This document shows, piece after piece, positions 1 through 13,517 of a stretch of DNA of 64,000 bases. Where the stretch lies: assembly GCA_902702965.1 (NCBI GenBank), contig CACRXP010000162.1:777490-841489 (forward strand). The letters are read 5' to 3'. Below the pieces are notes generated by a model that saw only the letters and a list, made by a program, of their open reading frames with translations, was not told the DNA's origin and ran no database searches. Both the position numbers and the translations under genes were made by a program. The DNA is from Spirometra erinaceieuropaei. Its lineage: Eukaryota > Platyhelminthes > Cestoda > Diphyllobothriidea > Diphyllobothriidae. Each line of letters opens with the position of its first letter. Within the stretch, counting starts at the first letter, position 1.

Positions 1-3000
1 ACCAAAGTTTTTCGCAGTCAGGCAGCAACCGTCTTTCTACATTATTTCGTATGTTTTTCTGAACTGCGTGGGAAAATTCAGAAATAGCCTGCAGCGGCAG
101 ATTGTGGTTAAACCTTAAACAAGTGGATTTTCCTTACCTTAGTGACAATCACAACAGCTGTTTACGTAACAGAGAGACGTGTCTAAAGTTTCTTCAGAAA
201 AACACGTATCTTCTTAAAAATAGGTCTGTCTGTGTTTGGTGAGGCTTTTGCCAACCGAAGGCGTTCTATTTTTTTGAAATCTTTTATAATGGTAAAAAGT
301 TGACTAGACGTTTGAAACGTGCTGACAGTCATATCGTAATCCCTGTTCTTACAAGACTGAAATTTCTTTATGTTATTATGTTCGGCCTGGATAACGTCGG
401 TTTAAACAGAAAGTGTTTAGTCGTTTCTTTCAATTTTAAATTTGCCGAGGCAATCACTTTGCTAAAGCTAGGACCTGGCCAGCAGAGAAACGTAAAAAAT
501 GGAACATTGCATTGTAATACACTTGTTTGCGAAGGCTATGCCCGACTTTTTCAAACAGAAGAAATAGTAAAACTGCAAACGCATTGCACTACTAGTTGCA
601 AGGGCAATCATACAACTAGAGACTGCGCTTGCTTCCTGTTGTTAATAGATATTACTTGAACACTTGAAAATCTATGTAAATACAAAATGTCTGCCTAGTT
701 TTCCCCAATTGCTTGAAGATGCCGTCTAAGAGGACGTTGATGTATTCTGAAAAAGAAAAAAAGACATGTAAACTTGCGAGATTGATAAGAAACTATTGCC
801 GGTCGCTTGAGGTCGAATGCGTCTTCAAGTTAATACTTGTCAAAAGACGACTATATTTTGTTTTTGCTTTGAAGATTAAATAGGTTTCTCCACGATTGAG
901 TTCGATTTCTGTTTAACCATAAAAACTTATAGTTTCCGCTGCGATATGTTCCGCAGTGGCAACGATGTAAAATTTGAGAAATTGGTGTTAGTAAACGCAT
1001 ATCATTGAATATTCCCTACCGCGAGAAAAAGGTTCCTGTGAATTAGACTTATGAGGATGAGAGCTGCAGGTGTCGAAAATGCCAGAAGGATGAAGAATTA
1101 TGATTTGGTTCTATTAGATCTTGTTGGGACTCACTGGAATCTGCGTGTAGGTTTCCTCACTGTGATCCGACATGATACGCTGTTTGGAAGTCAGTTCTGA
1201 CCAGAGTGGTTGGAAAAATTGAAGGAGCGCCATTTTTGGCCAGTTGACTTAACTCATGGCCAACATGTCTGCTGCATAAGCATCTGCTAACATGCGACTT
1301 CGAAGCTTTTTCCGTACTGTGTAAAAAATTCTAAAGACTGGCTGGCTTCGACTATGTAGTCAACGTGCATAGCTCATCAGATATTCATAGGGAGCTGATA
1401 TTGCAAATTTGAAGAGTTAATGTTTTAGCAATGCTAGTTTTGAATATTTTGATGGAGTACGTTGCCTGTATTCTATCATGTCACCTGCCAATGACAGGTT
1501 TAGCTTCTTTTGATGTATCAAGGAATGTTGGACCTTGAACACTCAACTGATGCCCCGTTACAAACTGCGCAAGCCCAGAGTCAATTCTTCGGGACAAAGT
1601 TTTTAGGTTTTTTAAGACCGACATGAATGTTTAAGCTAAAACCTATAAAATTTTGTTCCAAAGAATCTGTTCCAAGATCGTGCGTTGGTTACCTCTGACA
1701 TTATAAAGGGTAACATGTAAACTGTAGTTTGCGTACTTAAACATATATCGGGAACGCTGGGGGCATTGATGGGCCGAATTCCCGCAGATGTGTCATGAAA
1801 AGAGACAAGACTGCGGAAATACGCATATCGGCGTTTTTGGATAATAAGTACGCAGACAGCATGGTAAATCACTCGAGACTAGTCAATATCGGCCTGAGAG
1901 CGCGCATCGGTACTGAGATGTGCGGTTGGTCTGTTACGTGCACGTTTATATCATATACTGCTTGCCTTTTTGTCGGTTATATATCTACAATGCGTTAAGG
2001 GCTGTCGTAAGGTCAGTTACTTTTTTCATTACGTTTAAAGCTGGATTTGGAGGTCGTCGTCTCACCTACAAACTCTCAGTGAATTGCTTGTTGCAGTCAA
2101 TAAGGCATTGTGCTCTCAATTAAATTTCTAAGTGGAGAAACACGAAAACAACCCTCATCCACAGTTTCATGCTGTGTCTAATTTAAAATCAAAAATATGT
2201 ACGCCGTGCGTCTAACACACATGCAAGGATGGTGTTTGCCCTTCCTACAAAAAGTGCGTACATAAATGCGTGACAGGTGCAGTAGGATTTCAATCTGAAG
2301 ATTAAATATTTCAGCCCTTCTAGAAGAGCAGTTTGGGCATCATGTATCAAATTCATTAGACACACAGACTGCAAAAAAGGCCTTTTAATTTTAAGAAAAG
2401 GGGAAATCGTTTCGACACAAATGTACTATTTACTGCAAAAGGGCAATCTTATTCTGAACAACCTATCATAGGCTGCATTAGCAAGTCAGCATGAATTCAC
2501 TAACACGTAAATCTAAATAAAAAAGAGTTTATTAAATTCTGCCAGTAAACTCAGAATTTGGTAGATTGCCCCATGTTAGTTAGCTAAGTCAAGACCATTA
2601 AAACCCGATCGTAGCTAAAAAGGAGAACTATGCAATGAGCGAAAATTTAGCCATCCCTCCCCCGGTAGCAGGCCCCAACTTCAGTATTCCCAGAAAAAAG
2701 GTGCGATTTTTGTGTCTCCCGGCAGAGTAACTCTAGGAGAGAGTGTATGTATGAAAGAGAACTTTCACTGTTTTCTCTAATGAAATCTTTATTAGTCCGA
2801 AAATTCCCTTGTCCCAGTTCTGGATTATTGAGGATTACGGATGTCGACAAAGGTTTTATGCATGCCTCCAGATAAAGAGAATGTGGAACTGGAAGCAATA
2901 CGGTGAAGCACAACTCTAGCGGGGACTTAGACGAAGTAGATGAAACATTATCGCCAAGGAGCTCGAGTGCTATACTATCACATCGGCCAAGCGTTAGGCT

Positions 3001-5179
3001 TAAACATACACTTTAAAATTAAGGGCGCAATCCGTAACAGTACCTTAACTTATTTGACTTTTATAGAGATGATAGCGTTTTTGTAAAAGCCTTTCTTGGT
3101 TAATGCGAAATTTGGAAGTGAAAGTCATAGTATGTATTTGAGGCGTCCATTTGTATCTTCATTTGACGACTCTACAGAATGTTCTAATATTAGAATTAAG
3201 CAAATGCATTAAGTGTTGCCTTAACCATATGGAACAATGTTTTCGTCTGATTCACAAGAAAAATAAACATCCGTCAGATGAGCGCATACATGAGAGAAGG
3301 GCTTTATTTCTTTTCTGACCCGTAATATAAAAAAGTTCGATTTTTGCATACTAAAACCAACGAAATTTGCCTTTCAAAAACAGAACTTACAGTCGAGAGG
3401 TTAATATTTTGCGAAAGACGCATTGATTGCAGACCCTCGTTGTGAATATCCGCATGTCTGTTTCGGAAGACTTTATATACTACCCAAGCCATTATTAACC
3501 ACTTGAAACATTGACAAACACGAGATATATACAACGTTTTCGAAAATAATCTGACGTGGGTGGTGTTGATGGCCATAAAGCCAATGGACAGACGCTTCTA
3601 ACGTTTGTTGAAAAGTAAAAAAAACAAAACGCTCCCTAATCTTTCAAGAATGTCCTAGCAATCGGCGGTCTCAGTTGTCACAAAAACAATAATTTTACAG
3701 AAAAAATCCTTACTCATGCATAAAACACAATGTGCCAATATTTGTGTCCGCAAAATGTGCCTCAATTGAACTCAATAGCCAGTCACCTTGCAATCGGTCT
3801 GGAGGCTGCAAGTCAAGCAAAAGTGCCAAAACTACGGCACATAAGCTGACTGATAAAGAATGTCATAATTTACCAAAAACTACTAATTAAACGCAAAACA
3901 ACAATAATGCATGACCCCGATATGCATATTAATCATACTTAACCTTAGAGATATTAAAAATATAAAGGAACTATTAAAAACAAATGTGCATTGGTTAGAA
4001 ATGCCAACTTATTCAAAAGTGGAGAAAGGCCCTTAAAGGCCAAGAATGGTGGCAATTAAGGGAAATGGTGACGATAGGGTGCAGGACCCTTACATAAATG
4101 AGAACTACCGAAATATACCTCAAAATCCAGTAAGTGTAAACACTGCGTATTAATCACCGTTCCCTTTGTTTGAAATTGCCTTCAATTCCTGACTAAATCA
4201 AACCTACCTGCGGCGCTTTATTCAAAGTCCGTTATTTTAGAAATTGATTTCCGTTTATTATTTAATTATCGTTCCCATTTTCTTTGCCAAATAAAAGCGT
4301 TCGACAAGGCCTTAATCAGAAACTTACCTAATTTCTGTTTCTTCTTGCTCTACGTCCTGTGCGCTGCCCCATCTCTAAAACTCTTTCTACCACTATTCGA
4401 TATAGGACACGGTACGCGGTCTAGATCAAGCTAGTTGTAAGTCCCACGCACTATCGTTGCGAGTAAATTTCAGTTTTATATGAACAGAATGTCTGCTGTC
4501 CTCTAATCTGAGAACATATGCCAGCCTAAATAAATTAACGCCTACATGTAGTGCTTTTTTAAAGATTAACTTCAAATATTTCTCATAAATTAGCCTATTT
4601 TTAGGTATGAAGGTTTGGTTCTAGCCCACACAATGAGTATAAATTCCAAAACGGTTCTCAGAGATTGTGTTGCATTTTGTTTGCTTTAGCACAAATGAGA
4701 TATGATTCACTAAGCCAAATATGCTTTTTCCCGATTCCGCCGACAGAGACGTCGGATAACCAGACATTTAAGAGTAACATCTTGTCAGACCGGCCGGTGA
4801 CTAATTAATTTAAACAAATTCAAAAATGTGACCGAGGACATATCAAATCGTACGGACGTGGCAAATTGACTTTTCCAAACCTATGTGCTAGAGAACTTAG
4901 CCCCTCGGTTAACATCGGCAAATTATATTACGACTTCCAGTTTCCCCCACAGGTTTGTTCATTTTGCCTGCTGAAATTTTATGTACTCTTTTTCTGTTTA
5001 AGAGCTTGTGTATGCCGGAGAGAGCTGGGCGAGTGTGCAAAATGCACAATGTTTAAGGTGTCCGAATATTGTCATATCAGTTTCTGTCATAAGGTTTTGT
5101 GAGGAAGGTCATGGACTGCACTTTGCTCTAGAGCACTGCATATATTTTTAAATGAACAATTTGCAATAAACATATTACT
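1..5179. other. Unannotated AT-rich DNA
   Basis: I find no recognisable gene, RNA gene or repeat family in this stretch. The longest open frames are about 60-119 codons, which is what chance gives in AT-rich DNA of this length, and none shows a known motif. The frame at 300-659 (119 codons) opens with a TTG-type start and has no recognisable domain. It may be intergenic or intronic; I cannot tell which. Confidence 0.5.
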
Positions 5180-5876
5180 GACTGTAGAAAATCACGACTT
5201 CTTTCAATTTGTAACTCAAAGAAAGGACATAATTCGGCTTTAGAAAAGTTCTTAATTATGCGAATTTTCAAGTACGTGAAATGACCGTCCGTAAAACGTC
5301 ATGCGTTTGCATTTACCAAGTGGCTTGCAGAGTTAACACTATGACTCAAATCCTCCGTCAGATTTTATGAGACCCATATGATCTCTTCCAAATACCCCAG
5401 AGAAATATATGGTTTTCCATGAGCACATAATAAAGACTTGTATTTTGGAAACGTTGAATACAAAAGTAACGGCAGGCCGGAGTTCAAATTTTGTCGGGAA
5501 TCAAAAATGTTTTTTAAAAAAACGTATACCCCTCCCTCGATTGCAAAGTTGGAAGAATACTTAATTTTCTACCGAATTTGCAAAGGACTGATTAGTCTTA
5601 TGCATGGGCTCCATGAAGTATATTCAAATTTTTAAGAGCATGGAAAATCAATGAGAAGAATTCATGCTACGCGAGTAGTCAATTTTATGCAGAATACAGT
5701 TTTTGCACGCAAAATAAAAAAAATTTCATTCGAAAGGCGGCATATTTAGGTAAGTGAATTATTAAAAAATTGTGGTGTGAGGTGATTAGTTTTACAACCC
5801 TTCTTAATTAATTTTTTTGAAACGAAAACGCATTTCGTAGTTTCTGTCGATATTTTATGAGTTAGTCCACCTACTG
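5180..5876 (+). mobile_element. Foldback/long-TIR element, left-truncated copy
   Basis: This is a member of the long-inverted-repeat family described at 46775-47757. It keeps the central spacer and the whole right arm but lacks most of the left arm. The right end reads ...CCACCTACTG followed by TA, the same terminus as the other copies. Just inside it are the family landmarks: a TTTTACAACCC block, a TTTCGAAACG-like block and a TTTTATGAGTTAG block. The copy has no coding capacity. Everything from 5444 onward is repeated in tandem downstream. Confidence 0.75.
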
Positions 5877-6288
5877 TATTTTCTTGTTTTCTGCCCTCTT
5901 GCGATCGACCATACTAGCGCTCTCACGCACATGTTCCTTTTCTTCCGATTTTTTTAAAAACTCAACTCAAATCGAGACTTACACATGCATAAGCATTAGT
6001 TTTCGGTTTCCGCCAACGTTTTCCCCGTTAGGTTGGCTGGAATTCTAAAGCAATTCAAAAAACGCAAAGTCCTCTCTCTTTTCACCTTCGTGGCACACTG
6101 TTTACACAAAAGACAATTCTTCCTCTCTGCCGCCGGCGGCATGCATCAAAGTCTAAACCCTTTTAAAACTTAAACAAAAGGAAGAACACTGTTTAGTCCG
6201 TTTCTAGTACTAATGGCTTGTAGCCATCGCGCTGATCGTCCGTGCCCTTGTTCAACAACCGCCTGCACGATCTGTCCGCTGCTTGCAG
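5444..6288 (+). repeat. Tandem duplication unit 1 (about 845 bp)
   Basis: This unit contains the right part of a foldback element (5444-5876) plus about 410 bp of its flank. The flank includes a CTAGTACTAATGGCTTGTAG block and a GCACGATCTGTCCGCTG block. The same order of sequence recurs from 6289 with an offset of about 845 bp and an identity I estimate at 80-85%. The left breakpoint lies inside the foldback element, at TTTGGAAAC. Confidence 0.85.
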
Positions 6289-6718
6289 TTTGGAAACCCT
6301 GAATACAAGCGTAATGGCAGGCCGGGGCTCAAAATGTTTCGGGAATTAGAAACGTTATCTTTAACCGAATTATACACTTCCCTCGAGTGCAAAATTGGAA
6401 GAAGACGTACTTTTTTAACGAATAAGCAAACGAACAATTATTTTTATTCATAGACTCCATGACATAATTGAATTTTTAAGAACACTGAAAATCAGTGAGC
6501 AGAATACATGCTACACAAGTAGTCATTTTTTACGGAGTATACTTTTGGCACGCAACAGAAAATAAGTTTGGTTGAAAGCCGGCATCCTGAGGTAAGGGAA
6601 GTATTATAAAATTATGTTACGAGAAGATTAGTTTTACAACCCTACTCAACTAATCTTTTCGAGACGAAAATGCATTTTGTAGTTTCGATTGCTATTTCAT
6701 GAGATAGCCCATCCAATT
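6289..6718 (+). mobile_element. Foldback element right half (in duplication unit 2)
   Basis: Right-arm fragment of the long-TIR family, created by tandem duplication rather than by a separate insertion: it begins exactly at the duplication joint. It retains the TTTTACAACCCTACT and CTTTTCGAGACG landmarks of the arm. No left arm is present and there is no coding capacity. Confidence 0.7.
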
Positions 6719-7123
6719 TATTTTTGTGTTTGCTGCTATCCTTTCATCCAGCATATTCGCGCTCTCACAGACACGTTCCTCCCCTTCCGCTAATTTTACA
6801 AAGGCAATTCAAGTGAGGCTTACATATGCATAAGCAATAGTTTTTGGTTTCCGCCAACTTTACCCCCGGTCGGCTGGCTGAAATTCTAAAGCAATTCAAA
6901 AAATCTAGACTCTCCTCTTGTTTTCACCTTCGTGACGCATTTTCTACAAAAAAGGCAATTCTTGATCTCTGCCGCTGGGGGCATACATCAAAGTCTAAAC
7001 CCGTTTATAACTTAAACAATAGGAGGGACACAATTTAGTCCGTTTCTAGTACTAATGGCTTGTAGGCATCGCGCTGATCGTCCTTGCCCTTGTTCAACAA
7101 TCGCCTGCACGATCTGTCCGCTG
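6289..7123 (+). repeat. Tandem duplication unit 2 (about 835 bp)
   Basis: Second unit of the direct duplication that starts at 5444. It opens mid-element at TTTGGAAACCCTGAATAC, joined directly to the end of unit 1, and ends at the shared GATCTGTCCGCTG, after which the sequence becomes unique. Its foldback portion runs to about 6718, where the terminus has decayed to ATCCAATTTA in place of ACCTACTGTA. The two units differ by many substitutions and small indels, so the duplication is old. Confidence 0.85.
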
Positions 7124-7406
7124 GCGAACTCGATGGCATTCATCGCCCGCATCTCCTAGTGCGCAACTTCACTTGCTGCACTTGCGTAATGATCCGCGCA
7201 CGCGAACGGGCCACTACCGAGTTCCTACTTAATTATCCATTATTATGTTCCCTTGGTCTCCTTGCTACTTAAACCCAGCCAATTTCGCAGTGACGGGCTG
7301 GCTTCGTCCAGTGCACATGAAGTTTCTCTGCGCCTGTATAATATTTAATACACTTGAGTTCTCTCAAATCCCACTTAAGTAATATAACCCGGGTAATACG
7401 CACAAA
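7088..7406 (+). repeat. Possible solo-LTR-like segment
   Basis: After the tandem duplication ends there is a stretch with somewhat higher GC. It holds a TATA-like CTACTTAAACCC at about 7266 and then an AT-rich TATAATATTTAATA at about 7336. It could be read as an LTR running from TGTTCAACAATC (about 7090) to AATACGCACA (about 7406). I see no second LTR, no clear primer-binding site and no gag or pol sequence. The call rests only on layout and may be wrong. Confidence 0.15.
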
Positions 7407-7695
7407 ACCTACTAGGGCTAATTTGTTTGGACTCGCAGTTGAGTATCCTTGGAGGGTTCAGCCTTCAAAGAACCTTGCTGTATTTTCGGACAATGTTTGC
7501 ATCAATAAGTCAGTAGTGCTCACTGTTTAAACCTGATGACGTCAGTGTAATTCCAGCAATAATATACATCAGATACTGAAATCCATAAAACTTGCATGTG
7601 TAGTCAGACACACTCAAAGGCAGAAGATATTGCTTAATTGAGAGGTGAAGCCAGGATTAGCATGAAACGCAATTAGAGCAAAGTCATATGTATAC

Positions 7696-8685
7696 AGCAA
7701 GTGGACTAAATCCTGAATGATCAACCAAAATCACAAACTGAGTTCTCGTTTCGAAATATTAATTAGATAGTTTTGTATGTCTGAACATCGCGCAGCATAG
7801 TGCTACAATTATTCATTTACCTCAGAATGCCACCTGTTGAACGAATTCCTTTCGGACTAAACGCAAAAATCATACTCTGTAAAAATGACTACGTATGTAG
7901 CATGCATTTTTCTCATTGATTTTCGATACTCATAACAATTCGATTGTATTTTATCCAAAACATGCAAAACAGTAGTCATTTCTTTGTTTTTTCGATAGGG
8001 AATTAATTCTTTTTCTAAATTTGTACTCTAGGGAAGGGGGTAAATCGGTTTTTAGAAACGTTTACAGTTCCTGAATAATTTTGCACCGGACCTGTTGTTA
8101 CACTTGCATTCAGGGTTCCCAAACTACAAGCCTATATTAAGTGCTCATACAAAACCATATATTTTTCTAGGGTATTTGGAGGAGATCATATGCGTTTCAT
8201 AAAATTTGACGGTGGATCTGAGTCATAGTGTTAACTTTACAAGCTACATTTGTAAATGCATAGACATGAGGTTTTACGTAGGGTAATTTCACGGTCTTAA
8301 ACAATCTCATAACCAGGAACTTTTTAAAGTCGAATTATGCCCTTTGTTTTAGTAAGAAATTGGAATGAGACTTAATGCCCCATCGAATGACCAAAGGAAT
8401 TAATATTTTTATGCATGTTTTCCACGACATTTAATTGAATTGCTAAAGGCGTCGAAAATCTCTGAGAAAAATGCACCCTATTTAAGCAGTCATTTTTTAC
8501 AGTGCACGAGTTTTGCACGCAGTCGAAAATAAATTTTTTAGAAAACTAGAATCCTGCGAGAGCTAATTTATTATGGATTTATTTTGCGGGATGGTTAGTT
8601 TGACAACCTTCCTGTGTTAACCTTTTCAAATGAAAAACGCATTTCGTGATTTCGGTTGGCACTTTGTGAGTTAGCCGACCTACTG
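7696..8685 (-). mobile_element. Foldback/long-TIR element, complete, flanked by TA
   Basis: Complete 990-bp copy, inverted relative to the copies at 5.2 and 46.8 kb as judged by its central spacer. The left end begins CAGCAAGTGGACTAA and the right end finishes CCGACCTACTG. Both are directly flanked by TA, consistent with a Tc1/mariner-type TA target duplication. The arms pair along their length: for example the stretch near 7990-8060 is the diverged reverse complement of that near 8310-8390. The central spacer is about 8090-8300. There is no ORF of note, so the element must be non-autonomous. Confidence 0.85.
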
Positions 8686-10379
8686 TATATTAATATGTTA
8701 GCATTTATTTGAGCATTTTGTCGCCTGTCCACGTCAGCCATACCCGCCAGCCAAAAAAGTGATTTAATACCATAACCTAAATTTTATGAGAAATTAACAA
8801 ATTGCCTATTTTATAAAAACACGTTCCTTCAATTCCATTTCAAATCAGTAATGTAAACCGCCATTTACAAAGATAATATACCAATGCGCACAAGGTTGCC
8901 GAACCATCTGTTATGTACTTTCTTCAGAGGAAAGTCGGCAGACCTTTAATTCAAATGTCACCTAACCAAAAAACCACAACTCGCCCTCGTGCATTGAGTC
9001 CAGTGGCGGAAACCGCGCTCATGATTTATGTTCTAATTTGGCGTCTGCCATAACTATATAACCTTAGCTTTGATCGGCTGACTGATAACGCACGCTGTCG
9101 CAGGGACCAAAATCTGTGCGAATTAGGGTAAAAATATCCATGATGTTTGGTAAAGATGATAACAATAAAGGGCAAATCAAAAAGCAATCATATATTTACA
9201 TGTACTTACACGTGCGAACTCCTCTTTTTCCGGAAACCATATCGTCTTCCGTCCCCGTGTCCTTCCGCATTTTCCTACTGCTCCGTCTTTCAAACATCCG
9301 AAAAAACATTCAGTACACCATCTGCCATCCTTTCTTATTTACTCCTAATCATTTCTCTGTAGGCAAGCGCTGGCGCCTCCTAAGTAGCCCGATAAAAAGC
9401 CTGTCCGCGTGAATACCAGATTAGGTGTTTTCATAGTGGATCCCTTTTGCAGGTGATAAAGGGAGATGGGTCCTTCGTAGCCCTCACAGCAAACACCAAG
9501 GTCACTTTCGATACTGTCACCGATTATGCGTATGATCTCTAAGAATTGCTGCAGGCATTTAGTCGGACATTTCTTAAGGTCTCTCTGCCGGTTGTGAGTA
9601 AACACCTAAGCATCGGTGCTAGGAAGCTATGTTGGCGGAGAGGTTGCTCATATTCACTTATATGAGTCACTAGGCCTTACTCTGTCTGATCGACACGCAC
9701 ACAAGAGCAACCGTGGAGGAAATGCCACAAACAATAGTGCCCAAATGTTGACCTTTGAAAATTCTGTTTACAGAAGTGATATAAGCATGTGTGAATGCCA
9801 GCACTTACAGCTATCATGCGATGGCTTCAGCACCGGAAAAACACATTAGTTGTCAAAACCGCCAACCGGAGGTCAGTTCCGACTACCAAGCCTGCGCGTG
9901 ATTCAGCAATTAGCGTCTTGCCGTATCATGAGCCACCTTCAGCGGCAGGTAATGCGCGGGGGTCCGTCCATGCGGACACTCATAACTCAGCCAATAGGGA
10001 AACGAGAATTAGGTAAGGACAAGAGCCTTACATGCGCTGGCATGGATAGGCAAATTGAGATTTAGTGTACAGGCAGTGACAGTCTCTGTAAAGCTGTTCA
10101 ATGCGATTCGGCTTGTCCCCACTCTAGGCAGCAACTTAGGCAGGGTATGACAGCATGTGGAACAGCATGCTGCGTATGTCTTTGGTAGACAGACGTTCAT
10201 TATGATTGGAAGGTCAGGAAAAAAATCCATCAAGATATACTGAAGCCCAGGAGGGGACTGGCCAAGGGTAGCAACCATATGCAAGTGGTCTTACAAAATC
10301 AAACAGCTTTTTGGCGTGTAATTTCGTAATTGACAGAATTTGTTATTCACGTTGTAAGTGCATACACCGGTAAGGTTAC
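8686..10379. other. Unannotated, partly GC-richer
   Basis: No recognised gene. The 9400-10300 part has higher GC than its surroundings and holds several overlapping short open frames on both strands (71-98 codons), none with a known motif. It may be an old repeat or exon-bearing DNA; nothing visible decides it. Confidence 0.4.
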
Positions 10380-10439
10380 AGCACAGGGCCGTCCAATTGT
10401 GTCTTGCTGCTGGTTCAGAACCCCGCAGATGGTCGCACA

Positions 10440-10625
10440 GTAACTAATAGTAACAGTTGGAACGCATTAAGAACGTGAGCAACGGAGACCAGGATACCCA
10501 TTTCAGGCTCTCCAGCCGTCGCCGCCATTCGTTTTCAGCGCCAGATTTGAGAACACCTGAGGATCGAACCCACGTTCTCTTTGCCATTGAGCGTTAGTAA
10601 GTCAAGCGTCAGACTAGCTGTCCTT
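10440..10625 (-). repeat. Possible tRNA-derived SINE relic
   Basis: On the minus strand there is a good pol III B-box-like GGGTTCGATCC (10561-10571). About 40 bases upstream of it in that strand lies a weak A-box-like AGCTAGTCTGACGC (about 10606-10620). The spacing suits a tRNA-related promoter. The sequence between does not fold into an obvious tRNA and there is no clear poly-A or target duplication. A degenerate tRNA-derived SINE is the likeliest reading; chance is possible. Confidence 0.35.
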
Positions 10626-11002
10626 TAGATTGCGATCGGGAATATTAACAATATTGGAATGCGTCCACCGACACGATTAGGCAATTGTGTTTTGGGCCTT
10701 ATCGTTCTTCCCGTCTTTCCAATGCCCTTATTATTCCGATTAAATGAAATAGACAACAATGTCCTAACTTGGATAAAAAACAATTTTCCTTGTCTACATA
10801 AGCATTTTGAATGGATATGATTAATTACATAACCAATGGTTATAAGTTAAATTACAGACCGTTTTTGTAGACTACCAAAGTAGGAAACAAGAATTCCTAA
10901 AAGTTAGCCTGGATAATATTCTGACGAAAGGAAACTAGTGTTTCTAAAAAACCCAGGATGGTAATTCCTAATCAGCTTGTACAAGCTAATTTAAACTAAA
11001 GA

Positions 11003-13517
11003 CATGCCCATCCACCCATTTTAGATTTACACGTATTTATGCCAAATGTATAAAAGAATAAGTTTGATTTTGCTAAAATCACACAGCCATTTGAAACGTT
11101 AATTACCAAAGGGTAGATTAAAATAGGCTCAGTATTTGTCATTTGAAGTTGAAAAAAGAGAAGGGTAAATATTTTCTTATCTATTAAAAACTAATTCTTT
11201 CATATTGCATATGAAAAACTGCTGCCTGAATGAAATTCGCCACTTGCTTTGTCGGTCAATGAAAACAAAATTCGTTCGTTTTGTGTCGAATTCTGCTTCT
11301 AACTATAACATGATTCTTGATCGAAATTCGCATGATATCACCTTAGTATTAGCAGATAGTGTCATTTTATGGTTATGACAATACGTTTTAATCTTATTGA
11401 TTTACGCAGTCAGTGATTGTTGATTTTTTTGAGCAGTTATTTTACATTATGTGAAATGTATACCTACGAGAACATTTTTGCAAACTACGCCGTCAGTAAT
11501 TGACCTGGTGAATGCATCGCTTCATCAACAAGAGCAAAATTGTTTTTGCCTAATGTTTGTCATCGTAATATGACTCCCGCTGGCTGTGGCCATTTTGCTT
11601 GCTTCAGAGCGTGCTACCTCGCTTTATCTGCAAACCGGTTTTGCATGTGTAACCGTTCAACTTATTTACCAGAAGGGAAACGGTAGATGGAAACATGTTT
11701 ATAGTTGACTACGCTTCAAAGTCAAACGTTGGTTTCTTTTTTTATAAAAATCAGTCGGCTGGAGGCATAGGAAATTGCAGACAATAAAGCTAAGGCAAAA
11801 TACGTTTCGGTGCTGCGCACTGTTTGTCATTTACGATGATTTAACTGGACTCTTATTGAATATTTAAAATTATGCCACACATTTGTTTTGAATATGACCC
11901 ATAGTGATAAACTTGTAGACCGTCCAGTACCACAACATTTATTCATATGACTAACATAAAATAAAAAGTCGTTTACTAAGAAATTCTGAAATTCTACGAT
12001 TACTTGATAAATTGAAAATAATGGTGAGAAAATTTTTGGTGTCTTTTGTTGAAGAGAGCAATTAACACAAAATTTTGATAAAACAAGGAAAATGCGAGAA
12101 TTACTTACTTCCCGCATCTAACTTACTTGTGTACAATGGGGTTCATCTTCTTATTTTAAAATCAGTGGAGAAACTTTAACCTGACATAACAGTTGTGTTT
12201 TTCGTGTGGCATGGGGGCTCACATAATTGTTGCCAGAATTTTTACCATTCATTGCTAATTTAATGTAATAACATTAGACACATGAATACATATAAACAGT
12301 TGTTGGAATTAACAATACCTGTTAATGTAATCTTTCCTTGGGCGACATTCCTAGGTACTTGTGCATTCTCTTTCAAAACGTATTGTTTTTCACACATAAC
12401 ACACGCCTGAGTGCTTAGTCTGTGTCTTTTTGTGTATTATAGGGCATAATAAGGTAAATTCATTTTGCCCTACAATAAAATAAGAGCATTTGTCAAACGA
12501 GATAGTATATTCGTAGAAGAACATGCAAATTGCACTTAAACCTTTCCAAGTAAACTTGCGTTTGTTGAGTAATAACCAGGCGTTGGGCTACCAAGTACTG
12601 CAAAACATTAATTTGACAAAGTCATTAAGATTTTTGGACTCATAAATCTATTTCAAAACACGCTCAAACAATTAGCTCCGTAAAACATACAGTTCTTCTT
12701 TTGTTCTGTGGGCACTGAGTAAAGAATAATGGATTCGCGCGGTTTCTTTAACATTTTGTTTTGATTGCTTAAATGGATGTGAAACACTTAGATTGTCCAG
12801 ACGCATCAATCACACGGAAAGTTTTATTTTTAAAAGGCGCTACCAAGCTGCAGAAATCAAAAATTACCTCATTATTTTAAGCGCACAAAAAAGCCTACTT
12901 TAAGTATTCACTGCAGTTGCATCCAGGTGTTAAAAATTTGATTTGCGGGCGTTTAATTTTTGATCGATATGAACTGAATCATTTTGAAAAGTACCGTTCA
13001 ATCCACGACGATATTTGCAACCATTTAAGCAACAGGGCTTAGTTCATCCCCTAAAATTTTATAGTGCATACACATGCATATGCACTCGTTGTAAACATAC
13101 CAACAGAACACAGAGCCTTGCAAAAGGGTATATACGAACTTGAGCTAAAAACACTTATAAGTACAGATAACAGAGCAATAAAATCTCAAAGTATGCACAA
13201 AATAGATATGCACGAACTTTTCGCACAGTCCATCAGAGTATTTTTTACTTAAATTCTGGTTGTTCCATATAGGTTAAATATTATTTTGACAAAAAATACA
13301 ATACTGATTTTACGTGAAATGCAGTAAACAGATTACTCATAGCATCTGAAATGTAGTAGATTCTCGATACAAATAAAGGATGCGTGTGCAGAAACTCTCT
13401 GTTCAAGGAAATTTCCAAATGTCCAATTGAATCGACGCTGTGTTCCCGGTCGCAGTTTAGGACTAGTGACCTTAAAACCTTAAAGGATATTGCCTCAGCG
13501 TTTTGAAAGCAAACAGA
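11003..13517 (+). repeat. 2.5-kb tandem repeat, unit A
   Basis: First unit of a direct tandem duplication; unit B follows immediately. The order of sequence matches along the whole length, with a shift of about 2.47-2.51 kb. Outside the core (11275-11802) I estimate about 85-88% identity with scattered indels, including an extra stretch of about 45 bp near 11205-11250. The unit holds no ORF above about 96 codons and no motif I recognise. Both joints carry a CTGTCATCG-like sequence, which suggests the breakpoint. Confidence 0.9.
11275..11802 (+). repeat. 528-bp core identical in both tandem units (unit A copy)
   Basis: Compared base by base with 13745-14272, this block has no difference over 528 bp. 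The sequences on either side, within the same duplicated unit, have drifted by roughly one base in seven or eight. The block holds no long ORF. The sharp edges of identity suggest recent gene conversion or an assembly effect; strong constraint is the less likely alternative. Confidence 0.95.

Noticed and set aside
300..659. 119-codon plus-strand frame
   Set aside because: Non-ATG opening, no motif, and length within chance expectation for 64 kb of AT-rich DNA.
11827..12117. 96-codon minus-strand frame in tandem unit A
   Set aside because: The equivalent stretch of unit B is interrupted, so there is no sign of coding constraint.
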